A stretch of 64,000 bases of DNA from Larsenimonas suaedae (GTDB taxonomy: Bacteria; Pseudomonadota; Gammaproteobacteria; Pseudomonadales; Halomonadaceae), in assembly GCF_023712105.1 (NCBI RefSeq), contig NZ_JAMLJI010000001.1, positions 806,001 to 870,000 on the forward strand. Direction: 5' to 3'. Positions within the stretch are counted from its first letter, which is position 1. Each line of letters opens with the position of its first letter. The notes beneath the pieces were generated by a model. The model was not told the origin of the DNA and did not search any database. It saw only the letters and a list, made by a program, of their open reading frames with translations. The position numbers and the translations under genes were made by a program. This document shows positions 1-8,518 of this stretch, piece after piece.

Positions 1-71
1 TCGATCTGATCGAACAGACGCACCAACAGGCAATCAAGGCCGACACGCTCGATCTCAACGTTTGCCGTCAT
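1..71 (-). CDS. pxpB: 5-oxoprolinase subunit PxpB (KipI family), N-terminal fragment cut by window edge
   Basis: Only the first 23 or so codons are visible, reading from an ATG at 71-69 toward the left edge. The ATG overlaps the pxpA stop codon by four bases (ATGA), which indicates translational coupling. The visible residues, MTANVEIERVGLDCLLVRLF, fit the start of a KipI-type carboxyltransferase subunit, and pxpB normally follows pxpA in PxpABC operons. Assignment rests mainly on this context. The family works with PxpA and PxpC in ATP-dependent opening of 5-oxoproline to glutamate. Confidence 0.6.
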   Translation of the reverse strand, partial: MTANVEIERVGLDCLLVRLFDQI

Positions 72-823
72 GGCGAACCTCCTTTCAACGCGGCGTGGAC
101 TGCCTGAACCGCGGCGATCGACTCTTCATTGTCGCCGTGAACGCACAGCGTATCTGCCAAAAGCGTCAGCTCGGTTTTACCGTCATGAGCAAGAATCGGC
201 GTTCCGTTTGCAAACGCGACGGCCTGAGCGACGATGGTGTCACGATCCTGGTGGACGGCTCCGGGCGTTTGACGGGAAACGAGATGCCCCTCGGCGTCGT
301 AGGCCCGGTCGGCAAAGACCTCGTTCCAGACCGTAATGCCGTACTGCCTAGACAGCCGCTCGGTGGCCGAGCGATCCGACACTGAAGTCACCATTAGCGG
401 CAGCTCAGGATCAAATGCCGCTACGGCCGCCATGATGGCCTCAAGAACGTCCGGGTTACGCATCATGTCGTGATTGAGGGCGCCGTGAGGCTTTACGTAG
501 GAAAGCCCGATCGATTCCGCACGACAGGCGGCATACACCGCCCCCATCTGATAGAGCACCATCTGCTCGACTTCATTCGGCGTACACGCAAGCGAACGCC
601 GGCCAAAACCGACCAGATCCGGGTAGCCCGGATGCGCGCCAACCTGGACGCCGTGGCGCGCGGCCAGGGCGACGGTCTTTCTGAGCGTGACCGGGTCCGA
701 GGCGTGAAAACCACAGGCCACGTTGGCGCAATCGATCCAGGGCATGACCTCTTCATCCCGTCCCATCGGCCAGTGCCCAAGACGTTCCCCCATATCGCAG
801 TTAAGCAGTAGTCTCGTTGTCAT
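68..823 (-). CDS. pxpA: 5-oxoprolinase subunit PxpA (LamB/YcsF family)
   Basis: This 251-residue cytoplasmic protein is a full-length LamB/YcsF family member, close to the usual 250 residues. The N-terminal LLNCDMGE block and the following segment ending in NVACGFHASDP are characteristic of the family, as is the central SYVKPHGALN segment. In characterised bacteria PxpA acts with PxpB and PxpC to hydrolyse 5-oxo-L-proline (pyroglutamate) to glutamate using ATP. The start is an ATG preceded by a strong AAAGGAGGG ribosome site. It overlaps pxpB and diverges from a TRAP transporter, so the locus probably couples uptake to breakdown of 5-oxoproline or a related carboxylate. Function is firm by family; the transporter link is inference. 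Confidence 0.9.
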   Translation of the reverse strand: MTTRLLLNCDMGERLGHWPMGRDEEVMPWIDCANVACGFHASDPVTLRKTVALAARHGVQVGAHPGYPDLVGFGRRSLACTPNEVEQMVLYQMGAVYAACRAESIGLSYVKPHGALNHDMMRNPDVLEAIMAAVAAFDPELPLMVTSVSDRSATERLSRQYGITVWNEVFADRAYDAEGHLVSRQTPGAVHQDRDTIVAQAVAFANGTPILAHDGKTELTLLADTLCVHGDNEESIAAVQAVHAALKGGSP

Positions 824-871
824 CGGCGCCCTCCTTTACGTGATTGTTATACGGCGTGAATCGCGGGTCAG

Positions 872-883
872 CTGTCTTGACAG
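872..883. promoter_or_regulatory. candidate operator: CTGTC-TT-GACAG inverted repeat between divergent pxpA and dctP
   Basis: A perfect 5-bp inverted repeat with a 2-bp spacer lies between the two divergent starts and overlaps a TTGACA -35-like hexamer at 877-882. A DNA-binding protein sitting here would block dctPQM transcription and lies close to the pxpA promoter region. The coupled winged-helix regulator at 3981-4508 is the obvious candidate, but the short repeat could be chance. Confidence 0.35.
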
Positions 884-906
884 GTATAAAATTCGCTGCG
901 TATCTT
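877..906 (+). promoter_or_regulatory. putative sigma70 promoter for dctPQM
   Basis: TTGACA at 877-882 is followed after 18 bp by TATCTT at 901-906. The -35 is a perfect match, the -10 is moderate and the spacing is one base longer than optimal. The stretch 901-950 downstream is very AT-rich, with a TATCGATA palindrome. Confidence 0.4.
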
Positions 907-1005
907 TTTCAAAGTTTATCGATATTTTATCTATAAATTAAAACAAAGATATCGGTGACCGTGTTTGGAATGCGTTTAACGACAACGACAATGGCGGATT
1001 CGATC

Positions 1006-2022
1006 ATGCACTACCTGCGTACCCTCAAGACCGTATTCACCGTGGCAGGCGCGTTTGGCGTACTGAGCCTTGCGCCCGTGACATCAGCCCATGGGGCCCA
1101 ATGGAACTTTGCCGAACCCTACGGCGATGCCAACTTCCATACCCAAAATGCCCGGCAGTTCGCCGAGGACGTTGCCGAGGCGACCGATGGCAAGCTCGCG
1201 GTCACCGTCCACGCCAACGGCGCGCTCATCCCGCACCCTGAAATAAAGAACGCCGTACGCCGGGGCATCGTGCCGGTGGGTGAGCTCTTTCTCTCTCGGC
1301 TTGCCAATGAAAATCCGATTTTCGAAGTCGATGCACTGCCAACGCTTGCCAACGATTACGACTCCGCCAGACGATTGTGGCAGGCCTCGAAGCCAGAGAT
1401 CTCGAAGCGCTTCGAACGTCAGGGCCTGAAAGTGCTTTACAGTGTGCCCTGGCCATCCCAGGGCATCTATACGCAGTTCGAACTGACCAAGGCCAATCAA
1501 CTTCAGGGCATCAAGCTTCGCTCGAACAATACGGCCACCGAGCGGCTTGCCAAGCGGCTTGGCGCCATTCCGACCCAGACCGAAGCCTCCGATATACCGA
1601 CCGCCTTCAGTACCGGGCGCGTCGATGCCATGGTGACCTCGGTCTCGACGGGGGTGAATACGGCCGCGTGGGACTATGTCTCGCACTTCAACGACGCCAA
1701 TCTGTGGCTGCCCAAGAACATCGTGATCATCAACCAGAAAGCCTTCGATCGTCTGGACAAGACCACTCAGCGCGCCGTGATGGACGCCGCTCAGAAGGCG
1801 GAACAGCGCGGTTGGGCGATGAGCAAGGCCGAAGCCGAGTCCGACATGACCGCACTGAAAGAGCACGGCATCAAGGTCAATACCCCCACACCTGCGCTTG
1901 AAAAGGCCCTCGAGCGGGCCGGCGCCGAACTGGTCGAGCGTTGGAAGGCGCAGACGGGCTCGGAAGGCGAGGCCGTACTCGAGCGCTACCGCCAGCTCAG
2001 CGCGCGTGACGACAACGCGTAA
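1006..2022 (+). CDS. dctP: TRAP transporter substrate-binding protein DctP
   Basis: This 338-residue periplasmic protein is of the DctP/SBP family 7 type that captures carboxylate ligands for a TRAP transporter. With the ATG at 1006 the N-terminus is a good signal peptide: a basic n-region (HYLRTLK), a hydrophobic core and a likely cut near APVTSAHGA-Q. In-frame starts further upstream (GTG 955, ATG 970, ATG 991) would put extra polar residues before it and lack a better ribosome site. The LQGIKLRS segment holds the conserved arginine (about R172) that usually salt-bridges the ligand carboxylate. It is first in dctPQM, 11 bp before dctQ. The ligand cannot be read from sequence; the adjacent pxpA makes 5-oxoproline a reasonable guess. 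Confidence 0.9.
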   Translation: MHYLRTLKTVFTVAGAFGVLSLAPVTSAHGAQWNFAEPYGDANFHTQNARQFAEDVAEATDGKLAVTVHANGALIPHPEIKNAVRRGIVPVGELFLSRLANENPIFEVDALPTLANDYDSARRLWQASKPEISKRFERQGLKVLYSVPWPSQGIYTQFELTKANQLQGIKLRSNNTATERLAKRLGAIPTQTEASDIPTAFSTGRVDAMVTSVSTGVNTAAWDYVSHFNDANLWLPKNIVIINQKAFDRLDKTTQRAVMDAAQKAEQRGWAMSKAEAESDMTALKEHGIKVNTPTPALEKALERAGAELVERWKAQTGSEGEAVLERYRQLSARDDNA

Positions 2023-2033
2023 AGGGAGGCCTC

Positions 2034-2597
2034 ATGCGATTTTATCTGATGCCGCTTTACCGGCTGGGGGCATGGCTTGCCGGTCTAAGCATGCTGGCCA
2101 TCGTTACTCTGATCACCGCGCAGGTGCTGTCTCGTGCGCTTGACCGGCTTCTGGTTGCCGTCGGTCACGCCCCGCTTGGGTGGACCATCAGCGGCGTGTC
2201 CGAAATCGCAGGCTTTTTACTGGTAGGCGCCACCTTTCTCGGCAGCGCCTACACCTTCGCAACGAGAGGCCACATTCGCGTGACCCTGGTGACCGAGCGC
2301 CTGCCCCTTCGGATTCGCGTTCTGCTCGAGGTCGTCGCGCTGACCCTGGCCCTGGTGCTTACGGGGTACCTGGGCATCGAGCTTTGGGTCCTGCTCGAAG
2401 ACAGCATCGCCTACGACGAAGTGTCCTATGGCCTGGCGGCCATTCCTCTGGTCTACCCACAGGCCGTGTTAGTGAGTGGGATTGCGCTGCTGGCCCTCGC
2501 CATCACTGAGACCCTGCTCAATACCGTGGTCCTTGGGGTCATCGACCCCCACCGCCTTGATGCGCCACTGCCCGAGCAGGATAGCGTCGTCGACTGA
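2034..2597 (+). CDS. dctQ: TRAP transporter small permease DctQ
   Basis: This 187-residue inner-membrane protein has four predicted hydrophobic segments, the usual architecture of the DctQ small subunit. The family stabilises the large permease DctM and helps it engage the substrate-binding protein. A strong AAAGGGAGG ribosome site precedes the ATG and the gene starts 11 bp after dctP. The conserved segment around TISGVSEIAGFLLVGATFLG matches the DctQ core. The C-terminal tail is short and acidic. Confidence 0.88.
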   Translation: MRFYLMPLYRLGAWLAGLSMLAIVTLITAQVLSRALDRLLVAVGHAPLGWTISGVSEIAGFLLVGATFLGSAYTFATRGHIRVTLVTERLPLRIRVLLEVVALTLALVLTGYLGIELWVLLEDSIAYDEVSYGLAAIPLVYPQAVLVSGIALLALAITETLLNTVVLGVIDPHRLDAPLPEQDSVVD

Positions 2598-2682
2598 GGC
2601 TCATCGACCGATGCTCATCCGTGGCGTCGGTCGCTTGATCACGAACAAGTGACTGAACGAGTGACTGAAAGAGAGATCCGCT

Positions 2683-3981
2683 ATGTTTGCGCTGATTCTG
2701 ACCCTGTCCATCGCATTGGTGCTTTTGCTCGGCGGCGGGCTATGGGTGGCCTTTTCCCTGCTGGCGCTTGGGTGGATTGCCATCAGCCAGTTTACGCCCA
2801 TTCCGGCCGGCTCCGTGCTTGGCTCCGACTTCTGGAGTGCAAGCTATGGCTGGGAACTGACGGCGCTGCCGATGTTCATCTGGATGGGCGAAATCCTGTT
2901 TCGCTCGGGGCTTGCCGACGATCTGTTCAAGGCGCTCGCGCCCTGGCTCAACCGCCTGCCCGGTGGGCTTCTTCACACCAATATCTTTGGCAGCGGCCTG
3001 TTCGCCGCCGTGTCCGGCTCGTCTGCCGCCACCTGCGCGACCGTTGGCAAGATGACGCTACCAGAGCTTGAACGGCGTGGCTACGATGACCGGCTCGCCA
3101 TTGGCACGCTGGCAAGCTCGGCAACGCTTGGGCTGCTGATCCCGCCCTCGATCATTCTAATCGTCTACGGCATCGCGACCGAGCAATCGATCTCACGGCT
3201 CTTCATGGCCGGCATTCTGCCGGGGCTGATGCTCATGGCCCTGTTCGTTGTATACCTGATGATCTGGTCCTTGCGTCACCCTGACAAGACGCCCGTCGCC
3301 GAGGCCTCGATGCCTCTCGCGCAAAAGCTCAGGGGCAGCCTGCGTATTCTGCCGCTTCTGTTGTTGATCGTTGGCGTCATCGGCTCGATCTATGCGGGAT
3401 TTGCCTCACCGACGGAAGCTGCAACGATTGGTGTTGTTCTTTCGATGATCATCGCGCGACTCAATACCGGCTTCGGCGCTCAGGCATTCAAGCACTCGCT
3501 GCTGGGTGCCGTGCGCACCGCCAGCATGATCGCGTTCATTCTGGCCGGCGCGTCCTTTCTTACCACGGCGATGGGCTTTACCCAGCTTCCAGGCCAGCTT
3601 GCCGAGTGGATCGCAACACTTGAGCTTGCCCCTTTTACGTTGCTTGCGGTGCTGACGCTCTTTTTCATTGTGCTGGGCTGCTTTCTCGATGGCATCTCAG
3701 TGGTGGTGCTTACGACGTCGATCGTCATGCCGATGGTGGAAGCTGCGGGCTTTGACTTGATCTGGTTCGGCATCTATCTGGTCATCGTGGTCGAAATGTC
3801 TCAGATCACCCCGCCGGTCGGCTTCAACCTGTTCGTGATTCAGGGCATGACCGGCCGAGACATTCTGAGCATTGCTCGAGCGACACTGCCCTTTTTCCTG
3901 CTGATGCTTCTTGGTGTTATCCTGCTCGGCCTTTTTCCAGGCATCGCATTGATGCTGCCGACCATGATGGGAAACGGATAA
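2683..3981 (+). CDS. dctM: TRAP transporter large permease DctM
   Basis: This 432-residue polytopic inner-membrane protein has about a dozen hydrophobic segments and the length of typical DctM subunits. Family hallmarks are visible: a glycine- and serine-rich VSGSSAATCATVG segment, a TLGLLIPPSIILIVYG segment and QITPPVGFNLFVIQG near the C-terminus. The protein carries substrate with sodium across the membrane. Its stop codon shares one base with the ATG of the following regulator (TAATG), so the two are translationally coupled. The 85 bp between dctQ and dctM contain a short tandem repeat but no gene. Confidence 0.92.
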   Translation: MFALILTLSIALVLLLGGGLWVAFSLLALGWIAISQFTPIPAGSVLGSDFWSASYGWELTALPMFIWMGEILFRSGLADDLFKALAPWLNRLPGGLLHTNIFGSGLFAAVSGSSAATCATVGKMTLPELERRGYDDRLAIGTLASSATLGLLIPPSIILIVYGIATEQSISRLFMAGILPGLMLMALFVVYLMIWSLRHPDKTPVAEASMPLAQKLRGSLRILPLLLLIVGVIGSIYAGFASPTEAATIGVVLSMIIARLNTGFGAQAFKHSLLGAVRTASMIAFILAGASFLTTAMGFTQLPGQLAEWIATLELAPFTLLAVLTLFFIVLGCFLDGISVVVLTTSIVMPMVEAAGFDLIWFGIYLVIVVEMSQITPPVGFNLFVIQGMTGRDILSIARATLPFFLLMLLGVILLGLFPGIALMLPTMMGNG

Positions 3982-4508
3982 TGAGCGATGACCCACCTGT
4001 GACCCCCCCCCTAAATCCGATCGTGTCGTCGGAACACCTTTCGCACAAGGCGCGGGAGCTGTCGGAGTTCGAATTCGGCCTGATGGTTGCAAGCCACGGC
4101 TTCAATCGCTGGGTGGCCCGCTGCATGAGTGCAACCGGTTACGGCGAGCTCAGTACGCTTGAGGTCTTGATCCTCAACAGCGTCAATCACCGCAGCCGCA
4201 CGCGCCGCGTGAGCGACCTGTGCCTGGTGCTCAATATCGAGGACAGTCACACCGTCAGCTACGCGCTCAAGAAACTGGTGCGCTTTGAGCTGGTCACGGT
4301 CGAAAAGCGCGGCAAGGAAAGCCTTTACAGCATCTCCGAGCGCGGCCATGAGGCCTGCAAGCGCTACGCCCAGATTCGTGAAACCTGCCTGATCGAGTCG
4401 CTCGAGCAACTCGGCATCAGCCGCGAAGAGCTTCACCGCGCCGCCGGGCTTTTGCGCAGCCTGTCCGGGCTCTACGACCAGGCCGCGCGCGCCGCCGCCA
4501 CGTTATAA
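3981..4508 (+). CDS. winged-helix transcriptional regulator (MarR-like) of the TRAP/5-oxoprolinase locus
   Basis: This 175-residue predicted cytoplasmic DNA-binding protein has a winged-helix region around residues 45-130. It includes [20 protein letters not shown], a recognition-helix region with [18 protein letters not shown] and a wing ending in [14 protein letters not shown]. This layout is MarR-like. It is translationally coupled to dctM (one-base overlap), so it very probably controls the transporter and perhaps pxpAB, for example from the divergent intergenic region at 824-1005. Whether it activates or represses, and its ligand, cannot be told. Confidence 0.75.
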   Translation: MSDDPPVTPPLNPIVSSEHLSHKARELSEFEFGLMVASHGFNRWVARCMSATGYGELSTLEVLILNSVNHRSRTRRVSDLCLVLNIEDSHTVSYALKKLVRFELVTVEKRGKESLYSISERGHEACKRYAQIRETCLIESLEQLGISREELHRAAGLLRSLSGLYDQAARAAATL

Positions 4509-4520
4509 CTGGCACATTCG

Positions 4521-4556
4521 CCGCGCAGTGCGTAAACTACCGCGCGGTGATTTTTT
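4521..4556 (+). terminator. putative rho-independent terminator after the TRAP operon
   Basis: CCGCGC at 4521-4526 pairs with GCGCGG at 4542-4547, followed by TGA and six T. The stem is only 6 bp with a 15-nt loop, so strength is uncertain. Confidence 0.45.
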
Positions 4557-4630
4557 CACCGACCACACTCTGCTTGCTTCCGGACCGGATCCCGGAGCCG
4601 ATCACTCATCGGACAAAGAAATTCTCCGCC

Positions 4631-5308
4631 ATGTCTAAGAATGCCGTCGTTATCTATTCCGGTGGAATGGATTCCTATACCGTGCTCCATCGCGCCTTGA
4701 GCGAGGGGTACACCGTACACGCACTGTCGTTTCATTACGGCCAGCGCCATGCCAAGGAGCTCGATGTCGCCGCCGACGTGTGTCAGACCCTTGGCGTTAC
4801 GCACAAAATCGTCGATATCCGTGCCATTCATCAATTGATCGGCCACAGCGCGCTGACCGATGACACTCAGGCGATGCCGCGCGCCGACTACGCCGAAGAC
4901 AACATGCAGGCAACGGTTGTGCCCAACCGCAACATGATCCTGCTGTCACTGGCCATCGGTCACGCCGTCAATATCGGTGCAAACGTCTGCTTTTATGGGG
5001 CCCACGGCGGCGATCACGCCATCTACCCCGACTGTCGTCCGGAATTCGTCGAGCGCATGAATGCGGTGGCCGGCATTGCCAATTACGAGCCGGTCGAGAT
5101 TCGTGCGCCCTACCTGCACGCGAGCAAGGGCGAGATTCTGGCCGACGGTCTGGCGCTCGGGCTTGATTACGCCAACAGCTGGACCTGCTACCTGGGTCAG
5201 TCACTGGCCTGCGGCGAGTGCGGCAGTTGCCGCGAGCGGCTTGCGGCGTTCGCCGAGCACGGGCTGACCGACCCACTGCCTTATGCCCAGGGCGGTCTCG
5301 ATGTATAG
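4631..5308 (+). CDS. queC: 7-cyano-7-deazaguanine synthase QueC
   Basis: This 225-residue cytoplasmic enzyme converts 7-carboxy-7-deazaguanine to preQ0 using ammonia and two ATP, the last precursor step before preQ1 in queuosine synthesis. The ATP-pyrophosphatase P-loop SGGMDS is at residues 10-15, and a C-terminal CGECGSC cluster supplies the structural zinc cysteines. The ATG at 4631 is chosen because the family starts directly before the P-loop strand; an upstream extension from 4547 would add an unrelated tail. The stop overlaps the queE start by 8 bp. No preQ1 riboswitch-like structure is evident in the 122-bp leader. Confidence 0.95.
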   Translation: MSKNAVVIYSGGMDSYTVLHRALSEGYTVHALSFHYGQRHAKELDVAADVCQTLGVTHKIVDIRAIHQLIGHSALTDDTQAMPRADYAEDNMQATVVPNRNMILLSLAIGHAVNIGANVCFYGAHGGDHAIYPDCRPEFVERMNAVAGIANYEPVEIRAPYLHASKGEILADGLALGLDYANSWTCYLGQSLACGECGSCRERLAAFAEHGLTDPLPYAQGGLDV

Positions 5309-5939
5309 CGTCAAGGAAACCTTCTACACCCTGCAGGGTGAAGGCGCACAGGCCGGACGCCCTTCGGTGTTCTGCCGGTTCACCGGCTGCAACCTCTGGT
5401 CGGGCCGCGAGCAGGACCGCGCCACGAGCATCTGTACGTTCTGCGACACCGACTTTATCGGCACCGATGGCCAGAACGGCGGCAAGTTCAAGACCGCCCG
5501 TGACCTGGCTGACCACATCGCCGCGTTCTGGCCTTCTCCGGAAGGGACGCCGTACGTAGTGTTTACCGGCGGTGAGCCGCTATTGCAGCTCGATGCGCCG
5601 CTGATTGAGGCCATGCACGCCAAGGGCTTTGAAATTGCGGTGGAAACCAACGGCACGATCAAGGCACCCAATGGCATCGACTGGCTCTGCGTCAGCCCCA
5701 AGGGGCGCGCCGAGCTGGTTCAGGAGACCGGCCACGAACTCAAGCTGGTCTATCCCCAGCCCGAGGCACTGCCGGAACGGTTCGAGCACACACATTTCGA
5801 ACACTACTACCTGCAACCGATGGACCTTTCACCGCAGGGCGAGGCTCGTTCGACACTCAAGGCCGCACTCGACTACTGCATGAAACGCCCGCGCTGGAAG
5901 CTCTCGCTTCAGACCCACAAGATGATAGGAATCGACTGA
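5301..5939 (+). CDS. queE: 7-carboxy-7-deazaguanine synthase QueE
   Basis: This 212-residue radical SAM enzyme contracts 6-carboxytetrahydropterin to 7-carboxy-7-deazaguanine. The iron-sulfur cysteines are C30, C45 and C48, giving the CX14CX2C pattern of the enterobacterial QueE type instead of the standard CX3CX2C. A substrate-binding segment FTGGEPLLQ follows. The ATG at 5301, inside the end of queC, has an AGGGCGG ribosome site 6 bp upstream and is preferred over an in-frame ATG at 5283. The stop shares one base with the queD ATG at 5939, so queC, queE and queD form one coupled operon. Confidence 0.94.
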   Translation: MYSVKETFYTLQGEGAQAGRPSVFCRFTGCNLWSGREQDRATSICTFCDTDFIGTDGQNGGKFKTARDLADHIAAFWPSPEGTPYVVFTGGEPLLQLDAPLIEAMHAKGFEIAVETNGTIKAPNGIDWLCVSPKGRAELVQETGHELKLVYPQPEALPERFEHTHFEHYYLQPMDLSPQGEARSTLKAALDYCMKRPRWKLSLQTHKMIGID

Positions 5940-6784
5940 TGACGCTGTTCGTCAACGCACTGACCCATTTAGACGCCTCCTACTGGGACGCAAAACGCGG
6001 CCTCGTCGGCGCCAGCTGGCATGTCGATCTAACCCTTGATGGCGAGCTCGGCGAGGACGGCATGCTGTTCGATTTCGGCGAGGTCAAACCCTGGATCAAG
6101 CGGGTCATCGACCAGGGGCCGGATCACACGCTGCTGGTGCCGACCAAGGCCCCGGGCATCGATGTCCAGGAGTGCGCAGAAGGTCTTTGCATAAAGGCCT
6201 CACTGCCCTGGCCGATGGAAGTGCGCGCCCCACGCCAGGCGTTTACCTTACTGCCCTGGACGGAGATCACACCGGAGCGGCTGGGCGAGTACATCTCCGA
6301 GCAGCTCATGAAGCGTCCGCCGCCCCGCGTTACCCGCATCGGTATTTCCCTTGCCGAGGAGCGCATCGAGGGTGCTGGCTACACTTACTCTCACGGACTC
6401 AAGCAGCACGCTGGCAACTGTCAGCGCATCGCGCATGGCCACCGCTCGCGCCTGTACGTCTGGCGCGACGGTGAACTCGATGAAGCGCTCGCCGCGCAGT
6501 GGAGCCGTGGGCTTGCCGACATCTATCTGGCCGACCAGGCCGACGTTATCTTGCCGGACGACGAGTTCTGTCGGGTGGCCTACACCTCGGCCCAAGGCAG
6601 TTTTCGCATCAAGCTGCCCCGCGAGCGCGTGATGATCATGCCGACCACCAGCACGGTCGAGAACATCGCCAAGTGGCTTGCCGAGCGCATCAGCATGCTG
6701 CATGGCGGCGATATCCGCGTGCAGGCGTTCGAAGGCATCGGCAAGGGTGCCATCGCCCAGGCAAGCCAGCCACGAGACGATTGA
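5939..6784 (+). CDS. queD: 6-carboxytetrahydropterin synthase QueD, long two-domain form
   Basis: This 281-residue protein is about twice the length of E. coli QueD (about 120 residues). It reads as two PTPS folds in tandem. The N-terminal half keeps the catalytic Asp-His pair (D62-H63, GPDHTLLVP) but has GASW where the zinc HGH motif would be. The C-terminal half carries zinc ligands H152, H166 and H168 (AHGHRSRL), the catalytic cysteine C161, a PTTSTVENIAKW segment and a Glu near residue 263. Together they make one complete active-site set. The role, from family and operon, is conversion of dihydroneopterin triphosphate to 6-carboxytetrahydropterin. It is the last gene of queC-queE-queD and is coupled to queE through overlapping stop and start codons. 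Confidence 0.88.
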   Translation: MTLFVNALTHLDASYWDAKRGLVGASWHVDLTLDGELGEDGMLFDFGEVKPWIKRVIDQGPDHTLLVPTKAPGIDVQECAEGLCIKASLPWPMEVRAPRQAFTLLPWTEITPERLGEYISEQLMKRPPPRVTRIGISLAEERIEGAGYTYSHGLKQHAGNCQRIAHGHRSRLYVWRDGELDEALAAQWSRGLADIYLADQADVILPDDEFCRVAYTSAQGSFRIKLPRERVMIMPTTSTVENIAKWLAERISMLHGGDIRVQAFEGIGKGAIAQASQPRDD

Positions 6785-6859
6785 CCCACCGCGTGCCCTG
6801 ACTAAGACGTTGGTCGTGTTCTTGCCTATGCTTTGAAAAACGGCAACCAGGGTATGGGT

Positions 6860-8212
6860 ATGATCGATACGTTCATTGAAAACGTCGGGGCACTGCCACA
6901 GTGGGCCTACGCGCTCGGGATCGCGGTACTGACCGTTGCAGCCCATGCAGGGCTTGAAGCTTTGCACTGCACGATCAAGCGGGTGTTCAACGGTCGACTC
7001 CGCCTTGTCAGTGCGGTAGCGATTGCCGTACATCCGCCGCTGGTGTGGCTGGCCTGGGTCTATGGTGTGGCGTTTTCGCTCTATTTCCTGGTGCCGTCCC
7101 GGCTCGGCTGGCACGGCCCGCTCTTGATCACGGCCAACCTGATTGCCGCGCTTTTGCTGCTGTGGCTGATCGTGCGGGTTACCCGGCGCATGGTTGCGGT
7201 CATGGACCGCTGGGCCGAGGACAGAACCACGGCGTTCGAGCGATTTCTACTGCCACTTCTGACACGAACGACGGCGGCGCTTGCCCCGGTGTTACTGCTG
7301 TTTGCGCTGCTGCCGCTGTTCATTGCCTCAGAGCGCATCGACGCTGTGCTTCATAATCTGGCAAGTCTTTTGCTGATCGCAAGCGTGGCCGGCGTCATGA
7401 TTCAGGGCGTGAACATGACCGAGCGGCTATTGAGCGAACGCTACCGAATGGACGTCGAGAACAACCTCGTGGCACGTCGGGTGCATACGCAGATCACGGT
7501 GCTGCGCAAGCTGATCAATTTTTTGATCATTTTGCTGGCGCTTGCCTCGATGCTGATGATCTTCGACAAGGTCCGCCAGCTCGGCACCAGCATTCTGGCG
7601 TCGGCCGGTATTCTTGGGGTCGTGCTCGGGTTTGCCGCTCAGAAAGTGTTCGGCAACCTGATCGCGGGCATTCAGATCGCACTGACCCAACCGATCCGAC
7701 TCGATGACGCCGTGGTGGTCGAAGGGGAATGGGGATGGGTCGAGGAACTGACGCTGACCTATGTCGTTATTCGTCTATGGGACTGGCGCCGACTGGTGCT
7801 GCCGATCAATTACTTCATCGATCATCCGTTTCAGAACTGGACACGCACCAGCAACGATCTGATCGGCTCGGTCATCCTCTACGCCGATTACTATCTGCCG
7901 CTTGATGAGCTGCAGGCAGAAGCCGAGCGACTGGCGCAGCTGTCACCGCGCTGGAGCGGCAAGGTCTGCAAGGTGCAACTGCTTGAGATGACCGAGAGAA
8001 ACATGCAGCTTCGCGTGTTGATCAGTGCCCGCGGCGGTGCGGATACGTTCGATCTTCGCTGCGAATTGCGAGAAGGCCTGATTCGCTATATCGCCGCGCA
8101 CTACCCCGATGCGCTGCCCAAGGTGCGCCTGGAAACCGGGCAACGCGCTACGGCGTCATCACCAACGCTACATGACACGATCGATGACGGCTCACCGGCC
8201 ACCGATCACTAG
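6860..8212 (+). CDS. mechanosensitive ion channel, MscS family
   Basis: This 450-residue inner-membrane protein has several N-terminal hydrophobic helices, then an MscS core near residues 235-275 (a glycine/alanine-rich pore helix with GILGVVLGFAAQKVFGNLIAG) and a soluble beta domain with PIRLDDAVVVEGEWGWVEEL. The channel releases solutes on hypo-osmotic shock, a fitting job in a halophile. Start choice: ATG 6860 has an AGGG site 7 bp upstream; a TTG at 6833 and an ATG at 6854 are alternatives. It may be co-transcribed with the YkgJ-family gene 13 bp downstream. Confidence 0.88.
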   Translation: MIDTFIENVGALPQWAYALGIAVLTVAAHAGLEALHCTIKRVFNGRLRLVSAVAIAVHPPLVWLAWVYGVAFSLYFLVPSRLGWHGPLLITANLIAALLLLWLIVRVTRRMVAVMDRWAEDRTTAFERFLLPLLTRTTAALAPVLLLFALLPLFIASERIDAVLHNLASLLLIASVAGVMIQGVNMTERLLSERYRMDVENNLVARRVHTQITVLRKLINFLIILLALASMLMIFDKVRQLGTSILASAGILGVVLGFAAQKVFGNLIAGIQIALTQPIRLDDAVVVEGEWGWVEELTLTYVVIRLWDWRRLVLPINYFIDHPFQNWTRTSNDLIGSVILYADYYLPLDELQAEAERLAQLSPRWSGKVCKVQLLEMTERNMQLRVLISARGGADTFDLRCELREGLIRYIAAHYPDALPKVRLETGQRATASSPTLHDTIDDGSPATDH

Positions 8213-8225
8213 AGAGATCTCGTCT

Positions 8226-8489
8226 ATGGGAGATACATCAATGGCGTGTCGTATCGGCTGTGGCGCCTGCTGCATCGCGCCCTCGATAACCACACCAATT
8301 CCGGGCATGAAAGATGGCAAACCGGCCGGGGTGCGCTGTGTTCAACTGGACGAGAACAATCTGTGCCGTCTTTTCGGCCACCCTGACCGACCGGCGGTGT
8401 GCCATGCGTTCGACTTCGATATCGAAGTCTGCGGCACCGAGCGCGACGAGGCACTTGCGTTGATTAGTTGGCTTGAAGATGCGACCTGA
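8226..8489 (+). CDS. YkgJ-family cysteine cluster protein
   Basis: This 87-residue protein contains conserved cysteines in the order CRIGCGACC, then RCVQLDENNLCRLFG, then CHAFDFDIEVCG. This is the signature of the YkgJ / CxxCxxCC zinc- or iron-sulfur-binding family of unknown function. The ATG at 8226 follows a weak AGAGAG purine stretch; an ATG at 8241 is possible. Its position directly behind the MscS gene suggests an operon but gives no function. Confidence 0.78.
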   Translation: MGDTSMACRIGCGACCIAPSITTPIPGMKDGKPAGVRCVQLDENNLCRLFGHPDRPAVCHAFDFDIEVCGTERDEALALISWLEDAT

Positions 8490-8490
8490 G

Positions 8491-8506
8491 GCGGCGCGAG
8501 CCGCCC
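8491..8506. terminator. hairpin between convergent genes (weak terminator)
   Basis: GGCGGC-GCGA-GCCGCC forms a 6-bp GC stem with a stable tetraloop, extended by GACC/GGTC outside mismatches. There is no T tract on either side, so it may only pause or protect ends of the convergent YkgJ and oxidoreductase transcripts. Confidence 0.35.
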
Positions 8507-8518
8507 CGGGTCAAGACG

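Noticed and set aside
1084-1866. 260-codon minus-strand frame opposite dctP
   Set aside because: Antisense shadow of dctP, which has a signal peptide and family motifs on the plus strand.
2649-2672. tandem 12-bp repeat GTGACTGAACGA/GTGACTGAAAGA before dctM
   Set aside because: Two copies with one mismatch in a gene spacer. Too short to treat as a real repeat element.
4509-4630. preQ1 riboswitch in the queC leader
   Set aside because: No match to the short preQ1-I consensus and no plausible pseudoknot was seen. Only a terminator-like hairpin is present.
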